Shown here piece after piece: positions 1-11,640 of a DNA stretch of 64,000 bases. The notes below the pieces were generated by a model. That model worked only from the letters and a program-made list of their open reading frames with translations, searched no databases and was not told the DNA's origin. The position numbers and the translations under genes were made by a program. Numbering within the stretch: position 1 is the stretch's first letter; every line of letters begins with the position of its first letter. This DNA comes from Cryptomeria japonica (taxonomy: Eukaryota; Streptophyta; Pinopsida; Cupressales; Cupressaceae). The stretch covers positions 329,866,802 through 329,930,801 of the forward strand of contig NC_081413.1 of NCBI RefSeq assembly GCF_030272615.1, given 5' to 3'.

Positions 1-1052
1 AGAACCTATGAAGACCTGCCATGGTAACCATACTAGGTCATGTGATGACACTTGTCCCTACGTTCGCTAGTGTGTTGTTGTATTGTCTTGATAGGAGTAC
101 TTTTGTGGAGTCATCCTGTTGCTTTTTCCCTTGTGAGTACCTGATATCATGTTAGACCTTGGGTTGTGATGGCTTAGTTTTATGGATGCTCCAGTGGACC
201 TTTGTAATTGCTTCGATCATGTTCAGTTGGATCCTTTCCTATTCAGGGATCATTTATGTATTTATTGACTGATGTGGTCGTGGTATTTTGGTTATGTTCA
301 CCTTGATGGCAGGATTGTAAATGATGTGAACCTTATGTATTATGAGCTTATTTAATTATCAGAGGGGTCTTGCAGTTGAGCGGACCCGGAGATGTAGCCC
401 TTTAGGGGTGAACTCTGAGATCAACTTGGTGTTATGCGATGCTTATGCTCTTATGATTCCCTTTTCAGTTTTAGCATGTATGAATGGCATTATGTTAGAA
501 TGTATAAAGTGGATTAGCAGAAATTAATCTTAAATGCATGTATGTAGTCATCTTTTAAATGATGTAATTGGATCATGAAAGAATGTAGTTTTGAACAATA
601 GAATGCATTCAGTTATTGTTAATGAAATTAAGAATGCATGGAAAGAACTCATTAGTTTATGATGAAAATTAAAGTGTGTTATGAATTTAGATGCATGGCT
701 TATATTTTTATGAAAAGCTTGAGCGTAAGGTATGAATAAATCTTATGGATGAACCTTATCTTGTGATCTATATTTTCATCTTGTTGAAATAAATTATCCT
801 TGTTTAAGAATCATCTCGTTATAAGATAATCAGTTTATTGGATTCATTAGCGTGAGTTAAGTTAGATGTGTAATTAAGTAATCACGTTGGGAAACTCTTT
901 AGGTGTTAGTTGTAGTCTTCCGTTGTGTAATCTGAACTTTGATATCTTGTTGTATCTTAATGTTGTGTTTACCTTTTTTTTTTTTTAAATTATTGCACTC
1001 CATTTGTGTGTTTTAGCTTTATCCCTTCGGGGTTTCCTGGCGGGGCATTACA
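1..1052 (+). repeat. LTR of a gypsy-type element, 3' end, cut by window edge
   Basis: No coding region is seen here. The stretch ends with a C/G-rich tail (CCTTCGGGGTTTCCTGGCGGGGCATTACA-like, written here only as its character) that is typical of the 3' end of plant Ty3/gypsy LTRs. Immediately after it, copia integrase-like sequence begins. I read this as an LTR or solo LTR inserted into Copia-1. The left end lies outside the window, so length, age and target duplication cannot be judged. Confidence 0.45.
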
Positions 1053-1079
1053 ATGTGGGTCACTTTTATAAGGGAGAAA

Positions 1080-1560
1080 TTTGAACCATTGGAGAAATTC
1101 AAAATATTCAAAGCTAGGGTGGAGACAGAGACATGATTGAAGCTAAAGTGTCTTAGATCTGACAAAGGAGGAGAATTCACTTCTGGTGAGTTTAATTCCT
1201 TTTGTGAAGAGAATGGAATTGGGAGACAGTTATCTACTCTGTGAACCCATCAACAGAATGGAGTTGTTGAAAGGAAGAACAAAACTATTTTGGATGCTGC
1301 TAGGACTATGATGATTGAAGGAAATGTTCTGCATATCTATTAGAGAGAATTTGTTAGCACTATTGTGTACACATTCATCCGGGTGCATATAAAAGGTGAT
1401 TCCGGTAAGACTCCTTATGAGTTATGATTTCGTCATGTTCCTATAGTTATATATTTTAGAATATTTGGAAGCAAATGCTATATCAAAGAGATGAGGATAT
1501 AAGAAAATTTGATGCAAGATGTGATGAAGGAATCTTTTTGGGATATTTTACGAAGAGCAA
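1080..1560 (+). other. Copia-1 integrase core remnant
   Basis: The translation shows the copia integrase signature around the second and third catalytic residues: a DKGGEF-type block near 1,160 and a QQNGVVERKN-type block near 1,250. This is a fossil part of Copia-1 and has no present function. Confidence 0.8.
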
Positions 1561-1860
1561 GGCCTACAGATGTTACAACAAAAGACTAAGAAAATAGTGG
1601 AAAGTGCAAATGTGAAGGTTGATGAGTGTCATGAGAAACAAATCAGAGCTTGCGGATATGAATCTGATGACCAGGATGTTAGCTAAAAGCAAGTGTAGAC
1701 TCAGAGCATAAAACAGAGTGATCTGGAAGAGTTAGTAAATCTAGATGTTGTTGGTAGTGAAGAAGTTCAAGAGAATGAAAATCAAAACAATCAAAAGACC
1801 CCTAGGTATGTAAGATTAAATCATTCAAAAAATCAGATTACTGGTGATAAAAATAAAGGT

Positions 1861-2680
1861 GTGATGACTAGGAGAAGAATTGTTGCTGAAGAGACATGTC
1901 TGATTTCCAAGATTGAGCCTAAAGATGTTGCTAAAGCTTGTAAAGATGAAAATTGGGTAAAAGTTATGGAAGAAGAGTTAAATCAGATTGAGAAGAACAA
2001 TACATGGGAACTTGTTCCTAGACCTAAAGACAAGAATGTAATTGGTACTAAATAGGTATTCAAGAATAAATTGAATGAAGATGGAGAAGTTGTTAGAAAA
2101 AAAAGCAAGGCTGGTATGTAAAGGATATTAAAAAATGGAAGGTATTGATTTTGAGGAGACTTTTTCTCTACTAGCTAGAATTGAAGTTGTTAGATTATTT
2201 CTTGCATATGTTGCTTATAAGAATTCCAAGGTATATCAGATGGATGTGAAGTCAACCTTTTTGAATGGTGAGTTGGAAGAAGAAGTCTATATTGAACTAC
2301 TGGATGGATTTTCACTGACAGAGGAAGAATACATGGTATGTTGATTGAAGAAAGTATTGAATGGACTATAACAAGCCCCTAGAGCTTGGTATGCTAGATT
2401 GGACAGGTATTTGATGAAGTTGAGATTCTGTAAAGGTACTACAAATAGTAATTTATAATTCAAGATTGATAATGATAACATTTTGATTGTTGAAGTTTTT
2501 GTTGATGACATTATTTTTGGAGGAGATGATGATTTGAGTAAGAAGTTTGTTGATGATATGCAAAATGAGTTTGAGATGCCTATGATAGGTGAGATGAAAT
2601 TGTTTTTGGGATTGTAAATTACATGGACTGATAAAGGCATTTTCATATCTCAATCAAAGTACGTGAAGGAATTGTTGAAG
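1861..2680 (+). other. Copia-1 reverse transcriptase remnant
   Basis: Copia RT motifs appear in order: the NNTWELVPRP entry block near 2,000, YQMDVKSTFLNGELEEEVY near 2,240, an APRAWY block near 2,385, and a VDDI-containing active-site block (YVDD equivalent) near 2,505. Typical of plant Ty1/copia pol. It is broken in several places. Confidence 0.85.
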
Positions 2681-2829
2681 AAGTTTGGGCTAGGTGACTC
2701 TAAACCTGTTCGAACTCCTATGGTAACCGGATGCAAGATGACAAAAGATGATGAATCTCTGAAGGCTAATAAGAATTTGTATAGATCTATGATTGGTGGA
2801 CTACTGTGTTTGACTTAGACTAGACCAGA

Positions 2830-3416
2830 CATTATGAATGTTGTATGTCTTGTTGCAAGATTGCAGGATGACCCTAAGGAAAGTCATGTTACTGTTGTGA
2901 AAAGGATATTCAAATATTTGAAGGGAATAGTTGATTTCACTTTAAGTGCTTATACTGATGCTAATTGGGCAAGTGATGTTGATGACCAGAAGAGCACTAC
3001 AGGTGGTGCATTCTTTTTAGGAAAGAAGTTGGTTGCTTGGGCAAGTAAGAAGCAAGATGTTATTTCTTTATCTACTACAGAAGGACATTGTTGTTGGTAG
3101 CAATTGTACTCAGGAACTTTGGATTAAGCAGATGTTGGAGGATATTAGAGTCATTTTTAATGAGCCTACTATTATATATTATGACAATTCAAGTGCTATC
3201 AATATCTCTAAGAATCAAGTGTTGCATTCTAAGACAAAACATATATCAATCAAGTTTCATTTCTTGAGAGAAAAGGTGAATAATAAAGAAGTTAAATTGG
3301 AGTATGTATCTAAAAAGGAACAAATTGTAGATATCTTTACAAAGCCTTTGCCTACAGATAATTTTTTATATCTGCGAGACAAGTTAGGGGTGATTTCCCC
3401 TCCTGATGTGAACTAG
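2830..3416 (+). other. Copia-1 RNase H remnant
   Basis: The translation carries the copia RNase H blocks YTDANWASD, STTGGAFFLG, VAWASKKQ and STTE, then the C-terminal blocks HSKTKHISIKFHFLRE and DIFTKPLP. This is the usual end of copia pol, about 330 bp before the polypurine tract. Broken. Confidence 0.85.
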
Positions 3417-3737
3417 ATGCATTGAGATGCATCAATCTGGTGGACGCCATAGTCTTATTCTGATATCCAGATTGATGAGTGGGTATTGCTACTCAAGGGG
3501 AGTAGTCAGTGTTGTGGTTTAGGTATTCAGATTTGAGATTATTTGGTAACAGGGAGAGAATATTTTTTCTCTTATATGTCTTTTGCATTGATGTCAAAGG
3601 GGGAGAGAAGCATGTGAAAAACTATCTTATCTATCTAAGGTTGAGAGCTATGTGTGCATGATCTCAAGGGGAGATTGCTAGAGTTTTTCTTTCTTTGTAT
3701 TGATTGTTTTTGACATTATTATGTTTCCATCAATGCC

Positions 3738-5080
3738 AAAGGGGGAGATTGTTGGATATTAGATTTGTTGGAATGTGTTGTTGTCATTGACGTTAACATA
3801 TTCATGTGTTCTTGTGCTTTGGTGTTGCAAAGAGTTAGTTTGGTTGTTATGTTGCTGATATGCTGATGAAGATTTAGGAATTCACATATTAGTATCTTTA
3901 GTTGATCCAACATGAGTTTCAGTGTTCTGGAAGGTGATTTGATCAAGTTATGAGGTCCAGTGTGATGACTAGTTTTTTTGTTGGTTCTGCATTGTTGAGT
4001 TGTGATTTCTAGTTTGTATTGCTCCTGAATTTATTCATTATGCTGTGCAAATTTTGGAGAGTGTTTGGGACATTCATGTGTGTCCTTAGTCTGAGTAGTT
4101 CATGATTTGAAACTTCACAAGCGTATCTTTCAGTTTGCTAGTAAGTTATGTTGACCTCCAAAAGGGAAATGTTGATGATTCTTGTAATCCGAGTTGTTCT
4201 AGTTGTTGCGGAGGAATTCACGTTGCTTGTTGATGTTTTTCGATCATGTTCTATCCTTGTTGCTAGTCTTCATTGATCGTTGTGCACGTTATTGAATATT
4301 TCATTGGTCTGATGGTATTCTTTGTGTTATTTGACCTTCTGGCCGACCCGATGGTTCTTGCGTGTTGCAGATGATCTTGGCGTGATATTTGGTGGTGTTG
4401 CGCGTTTAAGGTTTTGATTTAGGTCCATGTTGTGTCCTTGTAGACATTATATTGGTCTGCATATTGAAATATATATTGTGTGATGTAATTTTGTAATTAG
4501 GTTTTATGAGTTGAGCCAACCTTGAAATTAAGGTTGATGATTTCTATAAATAAGAGTAATAATCATGTTAGATGTGTGTTTGTGTTCTTTAAGAGTGTTG
4601 TATGTGTAAACAAGAGAATTGATCTTTTGGAAGTGTGAAGAAGAGAAAAGAAGTGTTGTAGAGAAGATAGTGTGCTTAACTGGAAATGTGATCAGGCATT
4701 TTGAGATGCTATTCTTTCAGTTCATGTAATCTGGATTGGTATCCAATCTTTGTAAGGCAATGAGCCTTCCCAAGATTGTAGCCCTTTATTGTTTTTGAGA
4801 AGTGAGCTCTAAGCAGTGTGTCTGAAAGCATGTGCATTCCACATTGTAATATTTTCACATACTACTGCAGAGTATCATCATATTGTGGGTAGGTTCCCAC
4901 CATGGTTTTTCCCTTAACTGGGTTTTCAACGTAAAAAAATTGTGTTTTATGTGTGTTGTTGGTGTGATGTTTATCTTTGTTATTATTGTTCTTGATCAGA
5001 TCTTAATTTGAGGTTAATTTGTTTAAGTTTGGTGAAAACTGATTCACCCCCCCACCCTCTCAATTTAAGTTTGTTGTAAT
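3738..5080 (+). repeat. Copia-1 polypurine tract and 3' LTR
   Basis: The polypurine tract AAAGGGGGAGAT at 3,738-3,749 is followed at 3,750 by TGTTGG, the usual start of plant copia LTRs. Near 4,890-4,950 lies the conserved CCATGGTTTTTCCC / GGGTTTTC block seen in many plant copia LTRs, and near 5,035-5,062 a CTGATTCACC-C(n)-CTCTCA tail. The exact right end is uncertain by about 20-30 bp, because no PBS follows a 3' LTR and the target repeat is not visible. Confidence 0.75.
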
Positions 5081-6044
5081 GTTGAGTGGGATATTGTTGG
5101 CAAAATGGTCAGAACTCCTCTCAGGATTCACGACAAGGGACTAACCGCGTCCCGTGTGACCCATATCTTTACAGTTTGTATCGGGCATTGATAGATCAAT
5201 CTTTTGACACAATGGCAAATTGGGCCAACAAGAACCACTCTATATCTTGGTCACCCAAACTCTTAGGAAAGAGTCACATTAAATAGGTCTCAATATGTGC
5301 AATTTCCATGCATGCGACACAAAACTCTCTAATGTGAAGAATGTGTGCTTCATCCATATCGCTAGAGGTCTCATAATCACTATCATTGTCATACAATGGA
5401 TTTGAAGTTTCTCCAAAAAAATCTATTGAATTATATTTAGGACCTTTTCCTTTCCCTTTTGTAAAGAAATCCATAGTTTCTCTTATTTCTCTTTGTCTTC
5501 TTGTTTCAACCATACAAGATTCTTGAAATGTTATTGAGGTGATTTTCAGGTATGAAGATTGTATGAAAGTAGGATGAATGTTTGTATAGAAGTTGGATGG
5601 ATACTTGATGTTTTGATTTAGAAGAATGAGACTTAACCAAGGTATCTAAACTGCAATTTTGATCTTGTGTTTGAAAAATTAAATCTTGGACTATTGAGAA
5701 ATAGTGATACAAGGTAAGTCAAATTAGAGATGATAGATCTTGATGATGTTGACTAACATTATCAGGATTTGATACTATTTTAGCTTCAAAGTTTAAGGAT
5801 GATATAATCCTGATAAGGGAACTAACCAAGTTGAAATGATGATCGTAAAAGCACTAAAAGAATCCTGATTTTGGTCTAAAATGGAAATTGTATATATGGA
5901 ATGTGTATGAAAAGTATAGAATGTTGGAAAATATCTATGATTTAACACTTGACTGATTATATGTTCTCTAAAATAGGATCTTCTCGAAAAAGGGTATCCA
6001 AATCTGATTTTTGTTTTTCTCCTAGACCAGCATAATTGCTCTTT

Positions 6045-6400
6045 GTTGCAAATGCGCTAGAGTACAGGTGCTAAAACAATCAATAAATATGCTAAAGGGA
6101 TTGTTAAATGTGCTACTGTATTGCTCAAAAGTGCTACTATTTTGGTTAAATGTGCTACTCTGGTGAACAAAAGCATTATTGTTTATGTCAAATGTGGTAT
6201 TGGACATTTCAAAAGCACTACTCTGTTGAATGGAAGTGCTACTCTAGTAAATAAAAGAGCTACAATATGATTCAAAAGCACCAGTCTGTGTGATAAATGT
6301 GATAAAAGGTATGTTATATGTGCCAAAAAAAGATTTAAAAGCACTAATTTGAGTGTCAAATGTGTTAAAATGGGCTATGAATGCATTATTCTATATTTCT
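6045..6400 (-). repeat. Tat-3 leader array 2 (gag-proximal), 21-bp period
   Basis: Cores resembling AAATGTGCTA or AAAAGCACTA (plus-strand reading) recur about 15 times. From about 6,091 to 6,385 nearly every step is 21 bp: 6,091, 6,112, 6,133, 6,154, then one 19/23 pair, then 6,217, 6,238, 6,259, 6,280, 6,301, 6,322, 6,343, 6,364 and 6,385. The intervening 11 bases are variable. It sits between the conserved leader block and the gag start at 5,513. Confidence 0.85.
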
Positions 6401-6599
6401 AAGATGAATTTTTGTGTACGTTTGTTGAAGTTTTTGTTGAATTTTTTTGATTTGTCTGATATTTTTTAGGGATGATTTTATTTGTTTTGGTAAGAAAGCA
6501 TAACAACCACAACAAACACAATGTTTATTTGAAAATTAAAAGAAAGAAGCATGTACAATCTAAACAAATGGTTTGACCAGGACTATACTTGTTGAATCC

Positions 6600-7165
6600 T
6601 CTTGCAATAAAATACTTCACTTAATAGGATAGATAGAAGCTTGATAGCACTAGCTCCCCTCCATGAAACTCACTTCTCAAGCATACCAAGCTTCAAATTT
6701 CTAAAAATTTGAAGATTTTAAAAAAAACTCTCTTTAAATTAAGGAATACATGAGAGGTATCTTTGGAATGCACGTATCACAACTCTTGAGTCAACAAGTA
6801 GAAAAGGTAGACTTCTAATAATAATAGTTTCTAGTAAGGTCATCTATTTAGGTGGCCATACATGTGGTGTTTCACGCTTATAAAAAGAGGCCTCCCAGCC
6901 CTTGCGAGTTTTACACACCACTATGGGTACTTGAGGAGACAAACGTCGGTATGACACATCAACACTTGTTACTTATGAGTTTCCTCACAAGAACAGTTAT
7001 TTATAGTGGCTTGGAAGGGCTTGGCCTTAGCCTCATTACCACTTGGGTCGTTCCCTCTCACTTGGCCTTATGGGATACTTGGGAGGCAGGCCCTCTAATG
7101 GGTAATAAAAATCTAAATAAAAGTGAGTCTGGATTTATGATCACCCAATTAAGGGGAGAGCATAA
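6600..7165 (-). other. Conserved leader block of Tat-like elements (Tat-3 copy)
   Basis: This stretch shares recognisable pieces with 27,790-28,440 (Tat-1) and, in opposite orientation, with about 61,900-62,480 (Tat-4). Examples are CTCACTTCTCA, ACTTGGGTCGTTCC, a GGCCC block and GGATTTATGATCA. It has no long reading frame common to the copies, so I read it as a structured or cis-acting non-coding leader. Confidence 0.6.
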
Positions 7166-7169
7166 TTTA

Positions 7170-7390
7170 AGTGCGCTGCATTAACCCTTAAATGTACTAC
7201 TTTAACCCTTAAATGTGCTACTTGAATAGGTGAATGTGCTAAACTAAATGGAAAATATGTTGAATTGGACTCTGAATGCACTAAACTATATGGTAAATGC
7301 ATTGAACTGTATGGTAAATGCATTAAACTATATGGTAAATACGCTAAACTGTATGGTAAATGTGTTGAACTAGATTATAAATGTGCTACC
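7170..7390 (-). repeat. Tat-3 leader array 1 (PBS-proximal), exact 21-bp period
   Basis: A short core resembling AAATGTGCTA (variants AAATGCATTA, AATGCACTA, AAATACGCTA, AAATGTGTTG; plus-strand reading) recurs with core positions 7,175, 7,196, 7,217, 7,238, 7,259, 7,280, 7,301, 7,322, 7,343, 7,364 and 7,385. Every interval is 21 bp. Only about 10 bases of each unit are conserved, plus a looser ATGG further on. It lies just downstream (in element sense) of the primer-binding site. Confidence 0.85.
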
Positions 7391-7471
7391 CTATGGACTT
7401 GCACCTACATGCACTAAAACAGAAGAAAATGGTTAAAACTAAGGCAAGATCCTCACAATGGGCGCCAAAAA

Positions 7472-8664
7472 TGTAATGTGGAAATTTGCAGTGATTGTAA
7501 GACTATGAATTTAAGCTACCACAAACTTAATAAAACCCTACAAAGAATCCAAATTATTACTGAGACATAGAAAATAAGTAAACTTAAATTGTAAACCTTC
7601 ATTGTTGTCCCATTGTGTCTTATCAACTTCTGCTCTTGTTCCTGGTATGATTGCTCTCATATTTGCATTGGTTTTGCTTCAAGATGACAAATATGAATGG
7701 ACTATGTGGTATGGAAGATGTCCTATGCAACTATGTGGATAATGCAATGCAATGGAAAATGGATAATATGATGTGGTTGAAATGAAACTATATTAAGCCA
7801 AAGGAACACTTTTGATTGCTAAAATATTCTAAAATGTTTGATTGCTCAAAGATTGCTTGACAATGACTAGCCTCAAATGCTAGAAAATGGCTCCCTTTTA
7901 TAGGTTTTGCAAGGCCAATGTCCTATGTGGCAAAGATCAACGGTTGAGAGTGAATCTTGATAGAAAGAAGGGTTGAGAAGAATTGGTTAGAATGTGGGAG
8001 AGAAAGGGGGAAGATATTCCTCCCATGATGACAAGGTGGAGGATAAAGTGGAAGGAGAAGCCACATGGCATGATGCTTACCTTCACCAAGGATGAAGACC
8101 CAAGAATATAGGATGGTTGGAGATAATTTAGGCTTTCCAAGATAAGTGGAATCAACAATCTAGGGAGGTTAGAGATAATTTAGGCATTGTAGGACAAGTG
8201 GACCTTGACCAGGTTGATGTGGACAAAACCAACACCTAGGATGTAGGGGTGATGGAGAGAATATAGGAAGTAGGAGGACACATAAGTATCCTCCTCCTTT
8301 TGACCAGGAATGGATGTTGAGGATAATTTGGGGAATTGAATATTAAAAATATTTAATTTACTTAGCCACTTGGTTGTTGAGATGGCATGATGACTTGGAA
8401 GAGAATATGATGTGGAATTTAGAATTGAAGAGTCATGTTGAATGTAATAAAATAATTTAGAATTATTTAATCATGATGAACCTTAGAAGAAATGATGAAG
8501 CATAATTAAATAATAAGTATTTAATTAATAAATTGACTTAGAAGAATATGACACATGAATCAAATAAATAAACTTTTCAATTTATTTATTGATAGAAGAA
8601 TAAAGTCATTAAATAAATAATAAATATTTATTTAATTATGTCTAGTCATTTTTAGGTGTATACA
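7472..8664 (-). repeat. Tat-3 5' LTR
   Basis: About 1,193 bp. Read on the minus strand it begins TGTATACACCTAAAAATGAC, like the TGTAGACACCTAAAA start of the other Tat-like LTRs here, and ends CATTACA. Directly downstream (minus strand) lies a TTTTTGGCGCCC primer-binding-like sequence at about 7,459-7,471. The U3 side contains AT-rich inverted runs (ATTTATTTAA type), also present in the Tat-1 and Tat-4 LTRs. Confidence 0.75.
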
Positions 8665-9066
8665 CTTACCATTTTCCGTGTCTCTATGCATTTCTATACC
8701 CAAAATTTGTTTTGCTACTCCTACATCCTTCATATTAAATGTCCTTGAGCCTTCAACTTACTAATTTTAGCCATGCTTTTGCTTGATACAAGCATATCAT
8801 CAACATATAACACTAAGATAATGAATAAACGATTTTTCAAACATTCAAAGCAAACATAATGCTCATACTCACTTGTAAAATTATGGCTCACCATGAAGGA
8901 ATAAATTTTTTTGTACCATTTATAGGTGTTTGGCTTTAGGCCATTTAATGATTTCTTGAGTTTGCAAAAAGGTATTTTGTTGCAATCTTGAACAAACCAT
9001 TCTACTTGCTTTATATTTATCTCCTTATCCAAATTTCCATGTAAAAATGTTATTTTAACATTTAAT
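8665..9066 (-). mobile_element. Old copia RT, left half (split by Copia-2)
   Basis: Minus-strand copia RT remnant. It shows TFLHGNLDKEI, a KKSLNGLK block, WYKK, an LYVDDML active-site block and a KSMAKISKLK tail. The right half of the same RT (its N-terminal side) lies at 31,180-~31,455. Copia-2 occupies the space between, flanked by TTAAT and TTAAC, a near-perfect 5-bp target duplication. Its left side is cut by the Tat-3 LTR. It is the oldest layer of this nest. Confidence 0.8.
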
Positions 9067-10258
9067 TGTTGGCTTGATGATGATGATAGAGTTGTAATAG
9101 GTTGATTGATGACTTGAATTTTGTTTTCATTGATGGAAACCATGTCTTGTTAGTCATCGAAGTCATTTAGTCCAACCGATAAAGCCTAACCGGTAGTGGA
9201 AGCAGTTAAACTGTGAACTGGTAAACAGGACAACAAACCGGCAAACAGGGACAGCGTGATGTTCAAGCGACCAGTACGGAAGATCGGTGCAGAGTTAAGT
9301 GTCGCAGTTTGGAATGCATGTTCGTGAAATTGACAGGAGTCTATGACTGGAACCGCATCAACAGATTCTATGGAATGAGTAAGTTATGATGTACTGAGCA
9401 GTCAGTCAGAGAATAGTTAACCGATAGAGCAGAGTTACTTAGATTGGTAAACCGGTAGACAATGTTTTTTTTTTGTTATGAATTATGTGGCCGACATGAG
9501 TAAAGTGTAATGAGAAAGATTGACCAAATACATTGAACCTAGGAAATTTTTCCAAGGGTTTTAGCCGACTTAGCAGAGTTGTTTATAAAAAGATGAATAT
9601 TGTGTGATGATGTATCAGATAAAGGATCTACAATGTGAATTTGATTGTGTGGTGGAAGGTGAAACTCTGTATTGGTGTTTAGTCGATGTTAGAAGCAAAA
9701 TTGAAGCGGATCTAATCACGCACAAAGGTGCTATATGCAAATCAATTAAACTTGTTATTCCCTAACAGTTGGAGCAAGATAAAATCCTCTAACAAGGTCA
9801 CTCCTAACAGGGTGTGGTAGGATCCTCACAGGTCCGAAGGTTTAAATCCTTTAACAGGGTGGCCCATTAGATTGTGTTTTGAAATCCCGTAGCTGGGTAG
9901 CTCCTAACAGGGTTGGGTCTTAATAGGCCTTATTGTAATATTTCTTAACTGAGCTAAGACACTCTTAATTGGATGTGCTCCTAACAGAGCAGTTGTATGA
10001 CCTTAACCAATCAGATCTCTATTATGTAGATAGTTGATCTTGTGGGTACTAATTCCCACCGTGGTTTTTCCCATTTGGGTTTCCACATGAAAATCATTGT
10101 GTTATGAGTTGCATGCTTTATCGGGTGTTTATTTATGTGGTTATATTTCTTGCATGCATATTGATTTTCAAGTTTGTTAAAGTGGTGATCAGATTTATAT
10201 TGTTTTTGCTTGCACTGATTCACCCCCCCCCCCCTCTCAGTTCCTTATAAGTTTATCA
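9067..10258 (+). repeat. Copia-2 5' LTR
   Basis: About 1,192 bp, starting TGTTGGCTTGATG and ending TTTATCA. It carries the copia CCGTGGTTTTTCCC block near 10,060 and the CTGATTCACC-C(n)-CTCTCA tail near 10,215-10,240. Aligned by eye with the 3' LTR, about 15 differences fall in a 190-bp sample from about 9,181. Confidence 0.85.
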
Positions 10259-10260
10259 AT

Positions 10261-10273
10261 TGGTATCAGAGCC
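10261..10273 (+). promoter_or_regulatory. Copia-2 primer-binding site
   Basis: TGGTATCAGAGCC, two bases after the LTR end. It matches the site complementary to the 3' end of initiator tRNA-Met that is widely used by plant Ty1/copia elements. Confidence 0.85.
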
Positions 10274-10319
10274 TTATTCCCTTAAGGCTTAACCGCTTGG
10301 GAAGGATCCTTAAGGCTAT

Positions 10320-11640
10320 CATGGGGGATATGAGTTATAGGGATCTTTATAACCGGCTTGTAGAATTTGAATAAGCCCTAAGTGAGTTAAGGGTCAAGTA
10401 TAAAGCTTCATTGGCTAAAAGGAGAGAGCTAGATTGAACTTAGTGAAAACAGTTCATCTAAAGAAGCTAACATTGATGCATTGGCCAATGAGGTGGAAAA
10501 GTTGAATGATGATAAGTCAAATCCAAGGAGAGAGTTGGAATCCATTACCATCAGGATGAGTCAAGAGTTGGAAGTCAGGAGATCAGCTGAAGAAAAAATA
10601 AGAGATAAGGAGGATGAGATCACTAAGCTAAACCAAGAGATTAGTGACTTGCATGCACATCTTCATGAGGAAAAAGAAGAAAAAGAAGAAATACAAGCTG
10701 ATCTAGACATGGCTATGTCTCTTAGAGAGAGTCTTATGAAAAATAATGATCTTACTAAGGATTTGGTTGATGCTAATGAGATATTGGATAAATACAACAA
10801 GAGAACTACTATGCTTGATGAGCAGATCTAGTCACAAAGGAAGAATGGAGATACACATGGCTTGGGATACTCAACCTTTGAGCAAGGAGAGTCTTCCAGT
10901 TCTAAGGACATCATGCATGAAGGTAAATCTACACCTAAGAACAAGAAAACCATCGGTAAGAAATCCTACAAAGCAGTATGGTCTAACTGTAATAAGGTAG
11001 GTCATACTGCTAATGTTTGTAAAAGTAGATCCAGTGTTGTTAATGGTTATAGACCTAATACATATGATGGATATATGCCTATCACTTTTAATGGTTATTA
11101 CTACAATTGCAACAAGTATGGGCATATAGTTGTTGAGTGCAGGTCTGGAATGAATAATTAGAGACCTTACATGAATAAGAGGTCTAGTGGTGATTGGCAG
11201 AGATATTTTAATGATCGGAGAAACCCTAATTGGCTAAGACTTTATGTAAACCAGTCTAGTCCATATGAAATGGAGTATAGATAGAATGTGACTTGTTCAA
11301 TTTGTCATAACTATGGATATGTAGCTATGAATTACAGAATAAGAACGGGTAGAGGTAATATTGGACCCTGGAGAGCATCTGGAATGGCTTGTTTTCATTG
11401 TCACAAACCGGGACACCTTGGAAAGTTTTACAAAGAAAAAATGATCAAACCGGTTAATCAGTCTATTGACTAGAAAGGTAAGAAGAAATTTGATGTGGAA
11501 GAGACCAGGACGGAGATGAACAAGATCTGGAGAAATAAGAGTGAGGAGAAACCATCAAAAGATTTTGATTTTTCACCTAGTGTGGAGAATTTCTCACCGG
11601 TAAACTATGCTATTTATAAAGCTTAGGGGGAGCTTATTGT
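10320..11640 (+). other. Copia-2 gag-like region: coiled coil plus zinc knuckles
   Basis: About 10,480-10,830 encodes a Glu/Lys-rich, heptad-like coiled-coil segment. About 10,980-11,460 encodes several CCHC-type knuckles or knuckle-like motifs: CNKVGHTANVC, CNKYGHIVVEC, a degenerate CHNYGY motif and CHKPGHLGKF. Nucleocapsid-type knuckles bind element RNA in this class. Four knuckles in tandem is more than the usual one or two in copia gag. The region is broken in several places. Confidence 0.7.

Larger units (their letters stand above)
1053..5080 (+). mobile_element. Copia-1: decayed Ty1/copia element, integrase to 3' LTR
   Basis: A Ty1/copia retrotransposon fossil on the plus strand. Parts in order are integrase (about 1,060-1,560), reverse transcriptase (about 1,860-2,680), RNase H (about 2,830-3,410), a spacer, a polypurine tract and one LTR. 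The gag and 5' side are missing, cut off where the gypsy-type LTR abuts. INT before RT is the copia order. It is heavily broken, with well over ten interruptions, so it is old. It was probably related to Copia-2, because the two share the same LTR tail (CTGATTCACC followed by a C run and CTCTCA). Confidence 0.85.
5274..8664 (-). mobile_element. Tat-3: 5' part of a Tat-like gypsy element
   Basis: A minus-strand Ty3/gypsy fossil, recognised by comparison with Tat-1 and Tat-4 in this window. From right to left it has a 5' LTR (7,472-8,664), a primer-binding-like site, a long leader with two 21-bp periodic arrays and a conserved middle block, and the first codons of gag (about 5,280-5,513, starting MVETR as in Tat-4). 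The rest of gag, pol and the other LTR are missing; the left side meets unassigned sequence next to Copia-1. It was inserted into the older copia RT whose remains begin at 8,665. Truncated and not functional. Confidence 0.7.

Noticed and set aside
342-527. Short frame in the leading LTR
   Set aside because: It lies inside LTR-like non-coding sequence and shows no protein features.
5086-5286. Short plus-strand frame between Copia-1 and Tat-3
   Set aside because: No domain or homologue is recognised; it lies in junction sequence between two fossils.
6045-7390. 21-bp periodicity read as a coding heptad repeat (minus strand, SSTF... and MHLPYS... units)
   Set aside because: The frames are short, differ between the two clusters and have stops. 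The corresponding Tat-4 arrays use 19/21 steps, which cannot keep frame.
6045-7390. 21-bp period as a phased small-RNA locus
   Set aside because: The length coincidence alone is not evidence; no trigger site or transcript evidence is available.
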